DNA from: an uncultured Eubacteriales bacterium | GTDB taxonomy: Bacteria > Bacillota > Clostridia > Christensenellales > UBA1242 | Length of the DNA: 64,000 nucleotides | Assembly: GCA_949077035.1 (NCBI GenBank) | Contig: CARUPR010000009.1 | Coordinates: 9,762-73,761, forward strand | Direction: 5' to 3' | Part shown: piece after piece, positions 1-7,934 of the stretch | How positions within the stretch are numbered: the stretch's first letter is position 1 | Layout: the number at the start of each line of letters is the position of its first letter | Notes under the pieces: model-generated | The model's input: only the letters and a program-made list of their open reading frames with translations | Databases searched by the model: none | What the model was told of the DNA's origin: nothing | Made by a program: the position numbers and the translations under genes

Positions 1-1
1 C

Positions 2-109
2 CTATCTTGCGTTCTTAAAAAAAATCCACCAATTTTTGGTGGATTTTTTGTCGTCAACAATAAGTTCTGCAGAGCGAGATATGCTGCTCATTGTGATTGT
101 GATTTTCAT
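2..109 (-). pseudogene. Truncated paralogue of the adjacent small hypothetical gene
   Basis: The minus strand from 109 reads MKITITMSSISRSAELIVDD and then runs into a terminator stem and stops after 35 codons. The first 20 residues match the start of the complete gene at 136-441 (MKITIIMSSMTHFTQLIIDD) with about 12 identities. No convincing ribosome binding site lies upstream, unlike the intact copy. I infer a tandem duplication whose downstream copy lost its body. It could still be translated as a short peptide, but nothing supports that. Confidence 0.55.
22..49. terminator. Intrinsic terminator hairpin
   Basis: The stem AATCCACC / GGTGGATT around a short AT loop is followed by a T run on the plus strand and, read from the other side, by a T run on the minus strand. 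It probably ends minus-strand transcription from the small genes at 109-441. The 19 bases at the window start, read on the minus strand, match the post-terminator repeat seen elsewhere in the window. Confidence 0.7.
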
Positions 110-135
110 ATAATTGCTGTCTGTTTTTATTAATT

Positions 136-441
136 TTAATCAATGTTGTTTTCTTGCAATAGTGAGATAAAATCGCGATAATTTTCTGGATATTTATTTT
201 TTCCATAATAATCTTGAATTTTTCCCTTCTTTTCAATTCTGACTCTATATTCCTGACCATCAAGGATGAATTCATTTACCATACGAGGCTCCCATGATGA
301 TACTATTGAAATTAGTTTGTTTGCAAAATTGTCAATATCAATTTCAATATTTTCACCATTAAGTTTTGCCTCTTTTGTTTTGTCATCTATAATAAGTTGG
401 GTAAAGTGTGTCATACTGCTCATTATGATTGTTATCTTCAT
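136..441 (-). CDS. Small hypothetical protein (101 aa)
   Basis: I do not recognise a family. The 101-residue protein is soluble, with no signal peptide or membrane segment. It has an acidic middle (KLNGENIEIDIDNF) and a predicted strand-rich C-terminal half. The start at 441 is supported by an AAAAGGAG ribosome binding site 5-6 nt upstream. A truncated copy of its 5' end lies immediately downstream at 2-109, so the locus has undergone duplication. The gene stands alone between the window edge and tlyA, which is divergent. No function is proposed. Confidence 0.6.
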   Translation of the reverse strand: MKITIIMSSMTHFTQLIIDDKTKEAKLNGENIEIDIDNFANKLISIVSSWEPRMVNEFILDGQEYRVRIEKKGKIQDYYGKNKYPENYRDFISLLQENNID

Positions 442-653
442 AATTTCTCCTTTTTATAATTATATCAAATAGTTTAAAAATAGTAAAGCATATTAAAGCG
501 TTGAAACGATTTATTCAATTAATTTTTTAAAATTTATTGATTTTTACTGAAAAATTGATAAAAAACATTAAATTATTTATATTTTAATAAAAATATTGTC
601 AAATTGATGAAAAATAAAGTAAAAATAAAGTTTTTATCATTTTTAAAAATACA

Positions 654-682
654 TTGATTTTTATATTGATTTTATGTAAAAT
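654..682 (+). promoter_or_regulatory. tlyA promoter, predicted leaderless start
   Basis: TTGATT (654-659), a 17-bp spacer and TAAAAT (677-682) form a good sigma-A-type promoter. Only 6 nt separate the -10 box from the ATG at 689, so transcription should begin at or next to the A of the start codon. No Shine-Dalgarno sequence is present, which fits a leaderless mRNA. Confidence 0.65.
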
Positions 683-688
683 AAAGTT

Positions 689-1471
689 ATGAAAAAAAGA
701 ATTGATGTTTTGGTTTCTCAAAAATTGGAAATCTCAAGAAGCAGGGCTCAAGAGCTTATTATTGAAGGTTGTGTTTATGCAGGGGCAGTTAAAATTACAA
801 AACCCTCTGCCGCTGTTGAAGAAGATTGTCAGCTAGCTTTTATTGATAAAAAAAACTATGTTTCTCGTGGGGCATACAAACTTCTTGGCGCGATTGAAAA
901 ATTTTGTATAGATTTTGATGGTTTGGTTGTGCTTGATATGGGTGCTTCCACAGGTGGTTTTACCCAAGTTGCCCTTGAAAATGGTGCAAAAAAGGTTTAT
1001 TCTGTGGATATTGGCAAAAACGAGCTCGATAAAAGTCTTGCTTGTCACCAAAGGGTTGTCAATATGAATGGCAGAGATATAAGAAGTTTGAAAAAAGAGG
1101 AAGTTTGTGATGCTCAGATTGTTGTTGGAGACCTATCATTTATCTCACTTAGGTCAATTTTGCCAAAAATAAAGGAATTATTTGATAAAATTGAATGTAT
1201 TTTGCTGTTTAAACCTCAATTTGAATGTGGAAAGGTCATTGCCAAGAAATTTAAAGGTGTAATCAAAGATAGGAAAATTCACCAAGAATTATTACGAGAT
1301 TTCATAAAAGAACTTGAAATTTATGATTATCATGTTTCAGATTTGGCTTATTCGCCAATCAAAGGCAAGAGCGGAAATATTGAATATCTGTTTCATTTAA
1401 ATGGCAAAGATGTAAAGAAATTTGATTTGGCAAATATTGTTGATGCTGCTTTTTCAAATTTAAAAAATTGA
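689..1471 (+). CDS. tlyA: TlyA-family rRNA 2'-O-methyltransferase
   Basis: TlyA-family enzymes methylate the 2'-OH of cytidines in 16S and/or 23S rRNA using S-adenosylmethionine. An S4 RNA-binding domain occupies residues 1-60. It is followed by the FtsJ-like Rossmann fold, with the linker YVSRGAYKL (57-65) and the SAM-binding loop DMGASTGGFT from residue 83. The length of 260 residues is normal. The start has no ribosome binding site and a -10 box 6 nt upstream, suggesting leaderless translation. In many Bacillota the gene lies between dxs and argR/recN; here it is alone, with its own terminator. The family assignment is secure, the exact rRNA target is not. Confidence 0.9.
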   Translation: MKKRIDVLVSQKLEISRSRAQELIIEGCVYAGAVKITKPSAAVEEDCQLAFIDKKNYVSRGAYKLLGAIEKFCIDFDGLVVLDMGASTGGFTQVALENGAKKVYSVDIGKNELDKSLACHQRVVNMNGRDIRSLKKEEVCDAQIVVGDLSFISLRSILPKIKELFDKIECILLFKPQFECGKVIAKKFKGVIKDRKIHQELLRDFIKELEIYDYHVSDLAYSPIKGKSGNIEYLFHLNGKDVKKFDLANIVDAAFSNLKN

Positions 1472-1517
1472 AATAATTTCATATAATTTATTAAAAAGTG
1501 GTTAAAATTCTTAAAAA

Positions 1518-1551
1518 AACACGAAATTTTTATAAATTTTCGCGTTTTTTT
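1518..1551 (+). terminator. Terminator after tlyA
   Basis: The stem ACGAAATTT / AATTTTCGCG with an AT loop is followed by seven T residues. It lies 47 nt after the tlyA stop and before the convergent gene at 1605-2255. The A-rich 5' side could also terminate the opposite strand. Confidence 0.65.
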
Positions 1552-1604
1552 GTTTTCTAAGGCAATAATTTAAAAATTTTTAGTTGATTTTATTAATAAT
1601 GTTT

Positions 1605-2255
1605 TTATCTTATTGTTGCAGTTGGATACAATGGCAGGTCATCAAGGGCTGGGCAAACACTTCCTGTTTGACAAGCTTGGCATGGTGGAACAACTGGATA
1701 TCCATAAGATGGAATCAATAAATCTACCACAGCAGTAACTTTAATTAAAATCTGCAAGCAACCTGTCACAGTGAAGATGTTTTCAGGAGTGAAAGTCCCG
1801 ATTTGACTTGAGAACACTGCATTTACCTTGATGTCAACTGGAGAAAGTGATGGCTGTGGGACAAACAACATACTGCATTTTTGCACTGTTATGCTTGAAC
1901 TTGCCGTTCCGATAACACCATTTGCATCTCTATAAGTTACGGTGAGCGGAATTGTGACTGTCATTGATACATTTGCATAGTTTGGCGAATTTTCAATTCT
2001 GTCAATCACAAGGTCTGACACTGTTGGTGGATTGCCAATTTGATTTTGTGCTGAAATATAAGTCAATGGCAATGCTGGATTTTCTGGATTGAAACCTGTC
2101 AAAGGCAGAATGATTCCTGTTTCTGTTGTTTGAGAAACGCAGGCATCAAAAACCTTTGTTGTTTCAATAAGTACTTTTTCACAAATCCCATTTACAGGGT
2201 TACCTGTCATTGGCCCTGGTCTGTTGGGATTTGTATTGTTGATATAAAATGACAT
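1605..2255 (-). CDS. Cysteine-containing, beta-rich protein, possibly spore-associated
   Basis: The 216-residue protein has no signal peptide or membrane segment. It opens with a Pro/Asn-rich segment, followed by C-E-K-V and K-V-F-D-A-C motifs (Cys25, Cys39), a strand-rich Thr/Val core and a C-terminal PPCQACQTGSVC cluster. This layout resembles poorly characterised clostridial proteins of the coat or exosporium type, but I do not identify a named family. A strong AGGAGG ribosome binding site precedes the ATG. Upstream on the same strand is CATATACTA, which fits the CATAnnnTA -10 box of mother-cell sigma-K. A spore coat role is inference only. Confidence 0.55.
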   Translation of the reverse strand: MSFYINNTNPNRPGPMTGNPVNGICEKVLIETTKVFDACVSQTTETGIILPLTGFNPENPALPLTYISAQNQIGNPPTVSDLVIDRIENSPNYANVSMTVTIPLTVTYRDANGVIGTASSSITVQKCSMLFVPQPSLSPVDIKVNAVFSSQIGTFTPENIFTVTGCLQILIKVTAVVDLLIPSYGYPVVPPCQACQTGSVCPALDDLPLYPTATIR

Positions 2256-2557
2256 TTAAACCTCCTCATTTTACGATGTATGATTTCCTTTAGCATACAA
2301 TCTAGTATATGTTTTATAGGTCAGCCTTTGTGCAGATAAATATTTTATTTGACAAAGAGAAAATTATTTGTTATTATTTTTTTGTTGTTTTTACAAAAAA
2401 CGTGAATAATTGTTTTTATAAAAATCGATATTGGGCAATAAAATTTTATGACAATTATTTTTTTTAAATGATGCGGATAGCGGATAAAGTTTTTTTTAAA
2501 ATCAATATAGTATAATAAAAATTGTTATGATTAATATTTTTAAAATGAGGTTGAATT
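2256..2557. other. 302-bp divergent intergenic region
   Basis: This AT-rich interval lies between the divergent coat-like gene and prfB. Besides the possible sigma-K box and the ribosome binding site of the minus gene, it has TATAAT at 2511-2516, a possible -10 for prfB, with no clear -35. No RNA gene or repeat was seen. Confidence 0.4.
2303..2332 (-). promoter_or_regulatory. Possible sigma-K-like promoter of the coat-like gene
   Basis: On the minus strand CATATACTA (2311-2303) matches the sigma-K -10 consensus CATAnnnTA. An AC dinucleotide lies 18 nt upstream in GCACAAAGG, where the weak -35 AC is expected at 16-17 nt. The spacing is one base long and the motif is short, so this is suggestive only. 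Confidence 0.3.
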
Positions 2558-3653
2558 ATGATTTTAGATAATGTCAAATTAAGACTTGCCGAGATGGGCG
2601 AAGAAATTTCTTTTATAAAGGAGTGTCTTTGACAAGACAAACTTAATTAGTGAGTTTAACAAGCTTCAAGAAGAGCAGTCACAAGAGGGGTTTTATTTGG
2701 ACCAAGAAAAGGTGTTGGAAGTTGGGAAAAAGGTAAAACAGATTGAAGGCAAGCTTAATATTATAAAACTTTTGGAAACTCTTTATGATGATTGCAAGGC
2801 CTATATAGAGCTTATTGAACTTAGTCATGATAAAGCCCTTGAAGAAGAAGTTGAAGATTGTCTTCATAGGCTTGAAGCTGAGGTGGAAAAGGCAAAAATT
2901 CAAACTTTGTTGAGAGGCAAATATGATTTTTCTGATGCAATTATTTCTCTTCATGCAGGTGCAGGCGGGACAGAAGCTCAGGACTGGGCGGATATGCTTT
3001 TTAGAATGTATAAGATGTATTGCCAAAACATGGGATATAAATTGACCATTCTTGATGTGCTTGCGGGTGATGAGGCAGGGCTTAAGTCAATCACTTTTGA
3101 GGTGAGTGGCGACAATGCTTATGGCTTTTTGAAGGCTGAGAAGGGGGTCCATAGACTTGTGAGAATTTCACCTTTTGATTCAAACGCCAGGAGACATACA
3201 TCCTTTGCAAGCTGCGAAGTTATGCCAAAGCTTGAAAAAAGTCCTAACATTGAAATAAGGTCTGAGGACTTAAAAATTGACACCTATCGTTCTTCTGGTG
3301 CAGGCGGTCAGCACGTAAATAAGACTGAGAGTGCAATAAGAATAACCCATATTCCTTCTGGAATTGTTGTTGCCTGTCAGGTGGAACGCTCTCAGGTGCA
3401 AAACAAGGAAAGAGCAATGCAGATGCTCTATTCAAAGCTTGCCGAAAAAGAGGAAAGGGAAGAGCTTGAAAAGCTTGCAAGTATCAGAGGTGAAGTGAAG
3501 AAGATTGAATGGGGCAGCCAGATAAGAAGTTATGTTTTCTGTCCTTATACCCTTGTCAAAGACCACCGCACTGGTTTTGAAAACAGCAATATTCAGGCAG
3601 TTATGGATGGTGACATACAAGAGTTTATCAATGAGTATTTGAAGAAGATATAA
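2558..3653 (+). CDS. prfB: Peptide chain release factor 2, programmed +1 frameshift
   Basis: RF2 recognises UAA and UGA and triggers peptide release. Frame 0 starts at 2558, preceded by TGAGGTTGAATT, and encodes 24 residues before an in-frame TGA at 2630-2632. A +1 shift at CTT-T continues from 2631 (join 2558-2629, 2631-3653) to give 364 residues, the usual RF2 length. The tripeptide anticodon SPF falls at about residues 204-206 and the catalytic GGQ at about 249-251, matching the E. coli positions. Annotating from TTG at 2697 would lose the N-terminal domain. RF2 falling with high UGA readthrough is the known autoregulation. The gene stands alone, not next to secA. Confidence 0.95.
2618..2633 (+). 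promoter_or_regulatory. RF2 +1 programmed frameshift site
   Basis: AAGGAGTGTCTTTGAC contains an internal Shine-Dalgarno-like AAGGAG three bases before the slippery CTT, then the UGA stop followed by C. This is the canonical arrangement (SD, CUU UGA C). Slippage of peptidyl-tRNA-Leu from CUU to UUU restores the downstream frame. Confidence 0.92.
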
Positions 3654-3809
3654 AAATTTAAAAGAATTGCCTGATGAAAATTATTTTAAATTTGATGGCA
3701 AACATTAAAGCCAAACAAATTGGCAAGGTTTTAATTGATTTATTGAAAGAAAATTGTCAAAAGCGGAAGCTTTTTATTAAATTTTCTTTTTTTTTATTCA
3801 GAAAAGGTG

Positions 3810-3815
3810 TATAAT
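3810..3815 (+). promoter_or_regulatory. -10 box of tsaD
   Basis: A perfect TATAAT ends 6 nt before the ATG at 3822. The expected -35 position is a plain T run, so the promoter is incomplete. It decides against the upstream GTG at 3807, because that codon precedes the likely transcription start. Confidence 0.5.
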
Positions 3816-3821
3816 AATTTT

Positions 3822-4880
3822 ATGAGTTATACAGAAATAGTAAAAGAAAAATTTGAAAAACTGAAAGATAAAAAAGATGTTATCGTGCTTGCGATTGAAA
3901 GTTCTTGTGACGAAACTAGCATCGCTGTTGTCAAAAATGGAAGAGAGGTGCTTTCAAATATTATTGCATCGCAGATAGAAATTCATCGCAGATTTGGTGG
4001 TGTGGTGCCTGAGGTGGCATCTCGCAATCATATTTTAGCAATCTCAAATGTCTATAATGAGGCACTTTTGCAGGCAGGAATTTCTGACAAAGATATCGAT
4101 GCGGTGGCAATAACATATGGTGCAGGACTGATGGGCGCTCTTTTAGTTGGGGTTAATTTTGCAAAGGGGCTTGCTTATAGTCTTAAACTTCCTTTAATTG
4201 CGGTAAGTCATGTTCATGGTCATATTTCTGCCAATTATATCTCTCATCAAGAATTGAAACCGCCTTTTATTTGTTTGATGGTTAGTGGTGGCCATACTGC
4301 CATTTTAAAGGTTGAAGATTATAATAGACTTACCATGCTTGGCACAACTGTTGATGACGCGGTTGGTGAGGCCTTTGATAAGGTGGCAAGGGTTATTGGT
4401 TTGCCATATCCTGGTGGACCTGAAATTGACAGGCTTGCAAAAAAAGGTGAATTTGTCTATGATTTTACAGTTTCAAAAAGCCTTAAAAACACATACAATT
4501 TTTCTTTCAGCGGAATAAAGACTGAGGTTGTAAATCTAGTTCATAATGCTATGCAGAGAGGGGAAGAAATTTCTAAAGAAGACCTTGCCTGCTCTTTTCA
4601 AGAATGTGTGACAAAAGAGCTTGCTGAAAAGGTGGTGAAAGCAAGTTTAAATAGCGGGCTGAAAGATTTGGTTGTTGCAGGTGGAGTTGGTGCAAACTCT
4701 CGTCTTAAAGAAAGACTTGGTGAGCTTTGCAAGCAAAATGGCTTAAATTTTTATAGTCCTTCTTTAAAATATTGCACTGATAATGCTGCTATGATTGGTT
4801 CTATGGCCTATTATATGATTTGTGATGGGCTTGGTCTTGCACCACTTTCGCTTACTGCAAAACCAAATGTTCAACTTTAG
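3822..4880 (+). CDS. tsaD: tRNA N6-adenosine threonylcarbamoyltransferase TsaD
   Basis: TsaD transfers the threonylcarbamoyl group to A37 of ANN-decoding tRNAs, working with TsaB and TsaE. From the ATG at 3822 the protein has 352 residues. It shows the ASKHA-type N-terminal motif SSCDET, the metal-binding HxxxH at His130/His134 (SHVHGHIS), the GGHT motif and a C-terminal CTDNAAMIG with the third metal ligand. A GTG at 3807 would add five residues but overlaps the -10 box. tsaB and tsaE, often adjacent in Bacillota, are not in this window. The start is either leaderless or uses the weak AAAAGGTG 12 nt upstream. Confidence 0.93.
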   Translation: MSYTEIVKEKFEKLKDKKDVIVLAIESSCDETSIAVVKNGREVLSNIIASQIEIHRRFGGVVPEVASRNHILAISNVYNEALLQAGISDKDIDAVAITYGAGLMGALLVGVNFAKGLAYSLKLPLIAVSHVHGHISANYISHQELKPPFICLMVSGGHTAILKVEDYNRLTMLGTTVDDAVGEAFDKVARVIGLPYPGGPEIDRLAKKGEFVYDFTVSKSLKNTYNFSFSGIKTEVVNLVHNAMQRGEEISKEDLACSFQECVTKELAEKVVKASLNSGLKDLVVAGGVGANSRLKERLGELCKQNGLNFYSPSLKYCTDNAAMIGSMAYYMICDGLGLAPLSLTAKPNVQL

Positions 4881-4949
4881 CAAAAAAATGTTTCGATAAA
4901 ATAAAAAAATTCAAAAAAATAATATAAAAAATCAATTCAGGAGGAAGAA

Positions 4950-6131
4950 ATGGAACTTTTAGCTCCAGCAGGAAATTTTGAAAAACTTAAAATCGCAGTT
5001 CACTTTGGAGCTGATGGTGTTTATTTTGCTGGCAAGACCATGGGACTTAGAGCCTTTGCAGGTAATTTTTCAAACGATGAAATATTTGAAGCGATGGAAT
5101 ATCTGCATCAGCATGGCAAGGTGGGATATGTGACTCTTAATATAGTTGCTAAGGATATTGATTTTGAAAATATTGATGAATATCTTGAAATTCTTGTAAA
5201 AGCAAAAGTTGATGGCGTAATCGTGTCTGACCTAGGGCTTATTAGTTATATAAGAAAAAAGTTTCCAACATTGAATGTCCATGTTTCCACACAGGCGAAC
5301 ATCAACAATTCTCAGTCTGTCAAGTTGTATTCTGAAATTGGTGCTGTCAGAGTGGTCCTTGCGAGAGAGCTGAGTTTGACAGAAATAAAAAAGATTCATG
5401 AGAATAATAAGGATATTGAAATTGAAGCTTTTGTGCATGGTGCAATGTGTATATCTTATTCGGGAAGATGTCTGCTTTCTAATTATCTCACTGGCAGAGA
5501 TAGCAATCGTGGGGCTTGTGTGCAAGCTTGCAGGTGGAAATATTTTATTCGTGAAGAAAATCGCGATGATGAATATGAAATTCAACAAGACGAGCGTGGA
5601 ACTTATATTTTAAACTCAAAAGATTTGTGCATGATTGAGCATTTGAAAGAACTGGAAGAAGCGGGTGTGGTTTCGCTTAAAATTGAAGGCAGAATGAAAT
5701 CTGATTATTATGTAGCAAGTGTAATCAATGCATATAGGCGTGCCCTTGATAATAAAAATGAAATGCCTCAACTTTTAGATGAGCTTGAAAAGACAAGCCA
5801 TAGACGCTATACTACAGGTTTTTATTTTGGTGATAACAACAAAGAGTATCTTGATTCTTCAATGCCTGTTCAGACAGCAGTGTTTATTGCTAAAGTGGTG
5901 GAAGATGAAAAAGATGGCTTTGTTAAGGTAGAAATGAGAAATAGATTTAAAGTTGGTGACCAACTTGAAATTTTATCACCTGACGAGAACTTTTTGAAAA
6001 AAATAACCATTTCTTCAATTAAAAATTCAAAAGATGAGTTGATTGATGATGCAAAAAGGGTGCAAGAAATTGTGGAAATAAATTGTCCTTATCATTTGAG
6101 AGAGGGCGATATTCTCAGACAAACTAATTAG
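4950..6131 (+). CDS. Peptidase U32 family protein (TrhP/RlhA type)
   Basis: U32 proteins of this type act in RNA hydroxylation; TrhP makes 5-hydroxyuridine at tRNA position 34. The 393-residue protein starts MELLAPAG, the family hallmark. It has a TIM-barrel-like domain with the signature region around residues 160-200, including Cys167, Cys174, Cys190 and Cys194, which are likely Fe-S ligands. A smaller C-terminal beta domain follows from about 310. AGGAGG precedes the ATG. It stands downstream of tsaD, so two tRNA-modification genes are neighbours. Which of the TrhP, UbiU/V or RlhA subfamilies it belongs to cannot be settled by eye. Confidence 0.85.
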   Translation: MELLAPAGNFEKLKIAVHFGADGVYFAGKTMGLRAFAGNFSNDEIFEAMEYLHQHGKVGYVTLNIVAKDIDFENIDEYLEILVKAKVDGVIVSDLGLISYIRKKFPTLNVHVSTQANINNSQSVKLYSEIGAVRVVLARELSLTEIKKIHENNKDIEIEAFVHGAMCISYSGRCLLSNYLTGRDSNRGACVQACRWKYFIREENRDDEYEIQQDERGTYILNSKDLCMIEHLKELEEAGVVSLKIEGRMKSDYYVASVINAYRRALDNKNEMPQLLDELEKTSHRRYTTGFYFGDNNKEYLDSSMPVQTAVFIAKVVEDEKDGFVKVEMRNRFKVGDQLEILSPDENFLKKITISSIKNSKDELIDDAKRVQEIVEINCPYHLREGDILRQTN

Positions 6132-6220
6132 GCTATTCAGGATATTTTAGATAAATTAATAAGGCAGTTCTGGCGATATTCTCAGACAAACTAATTAGGT
6201 GATATTCACTGACAAATTAG
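6105..6220 (+). repeat. Duplicated 3' end of the U32 gene
   Basis: A 28-bp segment covering the last codons and stop of the U32 gene (6105-6132) recurs exactly at 6172-6199. A third degenerate copy follows at 6200-6220. Only the first copy is coding. The arrangement looks like small tandem duplication with later drift of the intervening 39 bp. Confidence 0.7.
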
Positions 6221-6253
6221 TTGTTTTATAAAAAATAAAAATAAGGAAAGGTT

Positions 6254-7375
6254 ATGAAGATTGCAGTTTTTACAGACAGCTTTTTTCCTGCATATGGCGG
6301 AACTGAAAAAGCGGTTTATTATTTGACAAAAAATCTTTTAAAGCTTGGTCATCAAATAATCTTGTTTGCACCCGATTATCATCGCGAGCAAAGTTTTGAT
6401 GAGTTTGAAGTGGTCAGAGTGAGAAGTATTAAGCTCACTCAAAATGATATGGCGGTTTTGGGCGGTGACTTTAAAAAGGTTTTTAAAAGATTGAAGGATT
6501 TTGAGCCTGATATAATCTATTATTGCACCGCTTCAGGAATGGCGACCATGGCAGTTAAGGCGGCGAGAAAACTGCAAAAGCCTGTGGTTGCAACAGTGCA
6601 TACCAAATTTAAAGAAGCTTTTTATGATGGTTGTAAAAGTAGACTTATTACCGCTGTTATGATAAACTCTTTTGCAAAAAAGCTGAACAAAACTGACAGG
6701 GTTGTGACAGTTTCAAATGATATGGCTCATCAGCTTGAAAGCTATGGATGCATTGATCAGCCGCAGGTGATAAAAAATGGTTTTGATAGCAATAAGACCA
6801 TTGGTAAGAATAATAAGAAAATTGGCGAAGAAATAAATTTTATGTTTTGCGGTCGTTTAATCAAGGTAAAAAATATTCAGTTTTCTTTGAAAAGTTTAGC
6901 TATACTTAAAAAAGAGAAAAAGTTTGATAATTTTAAGTTTATCTTGGTTGGCGAGGGCAATTATCGGAAGAAGCTTGAAAAGCTTATTAAAAAAGAGGGG
7001 CTTGCAGATAATGTAATATTTACAGGTCTTGTAAAAAATAGTGATGAGCTTGACAAGCTTTATAGAAATTCATATTTGTTTTTATTCCCTTCCACCTTTG
7101 ACACCGATGGTTTGGTGGTGTGCGAAGCGGCAGAAGAGGGGACGCCTTCTTTGACGATTGAAGGGTTTGGCGCAAGTGAAAGAATCACAAACAACGAAAA
7201 TGGTTTTATTTCAAAGCATGATGAAAGGGCATTTGCAGAAAGAATTTATCAGATAGTAAATGATAAAACTTTATACAATCATGTGTGTGAAAATATATCT
7301 TCTTTAAAGGGTAAAACATGGTTTGAAATTGCAAAAGATTATAGCAATTTATTCACGCAACTGTTGCAGAAATAA
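6254..7375 (+). CDS. GT4-family glycosyltransferase
   Basis: The 373-residue GT-B enzyme transfers a nucleotide-activated sugar; the acceptor is unknown. The N-terminal half begins MKIAVFTDSFFPAYGGTEKAV, with the glycine-rich loop typical of GT4. The C-terminal half has FCGRLIKVKN, VGEG and the E-x7-E-type nucleotide-sugar region CEAAEEGTPSLTIE. No signal peptide or membrane segment is present. Many Bacillota homologues make mono- or diglucosyl-diacylglycerol, but surface-polysaccharide glycosyltransferases look alike. AAGGAAAGG precedes the ATG. No other glycan genes are adjacent. Confidence 0.85.
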   Translation: MKIAVFTDSFFPAYGGTEKAVYYLTKNLLKLGHQIILFAPDYHREQSFDEFEVVRVRSIKLTQNDMAVLGGDFKKVFKRLKDFEPDIIYYCTASGMATMAVKAARKLQKPVVATVHTKFKEAFYDGCKSRLITAVMINSFAKKLNKTDRVVTVSNDMAHQLESYGCIDQPQVIKNGFDSNKTIGKNNKKIGEEINFMFCGRLIKVKNIQFSLKSLAILKKEKKFDNFKFILVGEGNYRKKLEKLIKKEGLADNVIFTGLVKNSDELDKLYRNSYLFLFPSTFDTDGLVVCEAAEEGTPSLTIEGFGASERITNNENGFISKHDERAFAERIYQIVNDKTLYNHVCENISSLKGKTWFEIAKDYSNLFTQLLQK

Positions 7376-7473
7376 GAAAATTGCGATAATAATAAAAAGG
7401 CTTGAGCTGAAGGTAAGTCGAGGGGGAAAAGAATTTAAATAGATTTTAAAAATTAATAAAAAATCAAAAAATT

Positions 7474-7505
7474 ATTCGCGGAATTCTTCCGTGAATTTTT
7501 ATTTG
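7474..7505 (+). terminator. Terminator upstream of sepF
   Basis: The stem ATTCGCGGAA / TTCCGTGAAT around a TTC loop is followed by a T-rich tract. It separates the glycosyltransferase unit from the sepF promoter, whose -35 overlaps its tail. Confidence 0.65.
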
Positions 7506-7531
7506 ACTTTTTCAAGCGTTTTCATTATACT
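7503..7531 (+). promoter_or_regulatory. Promoter of the sepF-lspA-rluD operon
   Basis: TTGACT (7503-7508) and TATACT (7526-7531) are separated by exactly 17 bp, a near-consensus sigma-A promoter. It sits 34 nt upstream of the sepF start. Confidence 0.8.
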
Positions 7532-7565
7532 AAATTTTGAAATTTATTGTATTTAGAGGTATGAC

Positions 7566-7934
7566 ATGGGGTTTATGGGTGGAGTTTTTAAAGTTTTGGG
7601 TTTTGAAGGTGAAAGCAAACCAAAAACTTCTAAAAAAACTAAGAGTATTACTAAGGCAAGTTATAGCCTGAAAAAAAATAATTCAAGACCTGAACAGATT
7701 GATGGCATTTCTGTTTATTATCCTGAAAAGAAGGAACAGTGCAAAGAATTTGTTGTATTTGCCAAAGAAGGAAAGGCAATAATCATTTCAACAGAATATT
7801 GTCCTAATGAAGATTGTCAAGGAGTTATTGATTTTTTAAATGGCTTTGTGGTGGGTGCAAATGCACGATTGATTGTTTTGACAGAAAACAAGTTGTTTTT
7901 GATTTTGCCAGAGGGGATGGAAGTTGAAGAATAA
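7566..7934 (+). CDS. sepF: Cell division protein SepF
   Basis: SepF links FtsZ filaments to the membrane and helps divisome assembly. The 122-residue protein has a short N-terminal segment (MGFMGGVFKVLGF) that could be the membrane-targeting helix. A basic Ser/Lys-rich linker follows, then the SepF core with EFVVFAKEGKAIIIS, VIDFLNGFVVGANARL and a closing LILPEGMEVEE. The core is somewhat divergent from B. subtilis SepF and the protein is about 30 residues shorter. AGAGGT lies 5 nt before the ATG. It overlaps lspA by 11 nt, so the two are translationally coupled. Confidence 0.82.
   Translation: MGFMGGVFKVLGFEGESKPKTSKKTKSITKASYSLKKNNSRPEQIDGISVYYPEKKEQCKEFVVFAKEGKAIIISTEYCPNEDCQGVIDFLNGFVVGANARLIVLTENKLFLILPEGMEVEE

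Noticed and set aside
54..275. 73-aa ORF on the minus strand at the window start
   Set aside because: It overlaps the better-supported 136-441 gene in another frame, has no ribosome binding site and reads like AT-rich noise.
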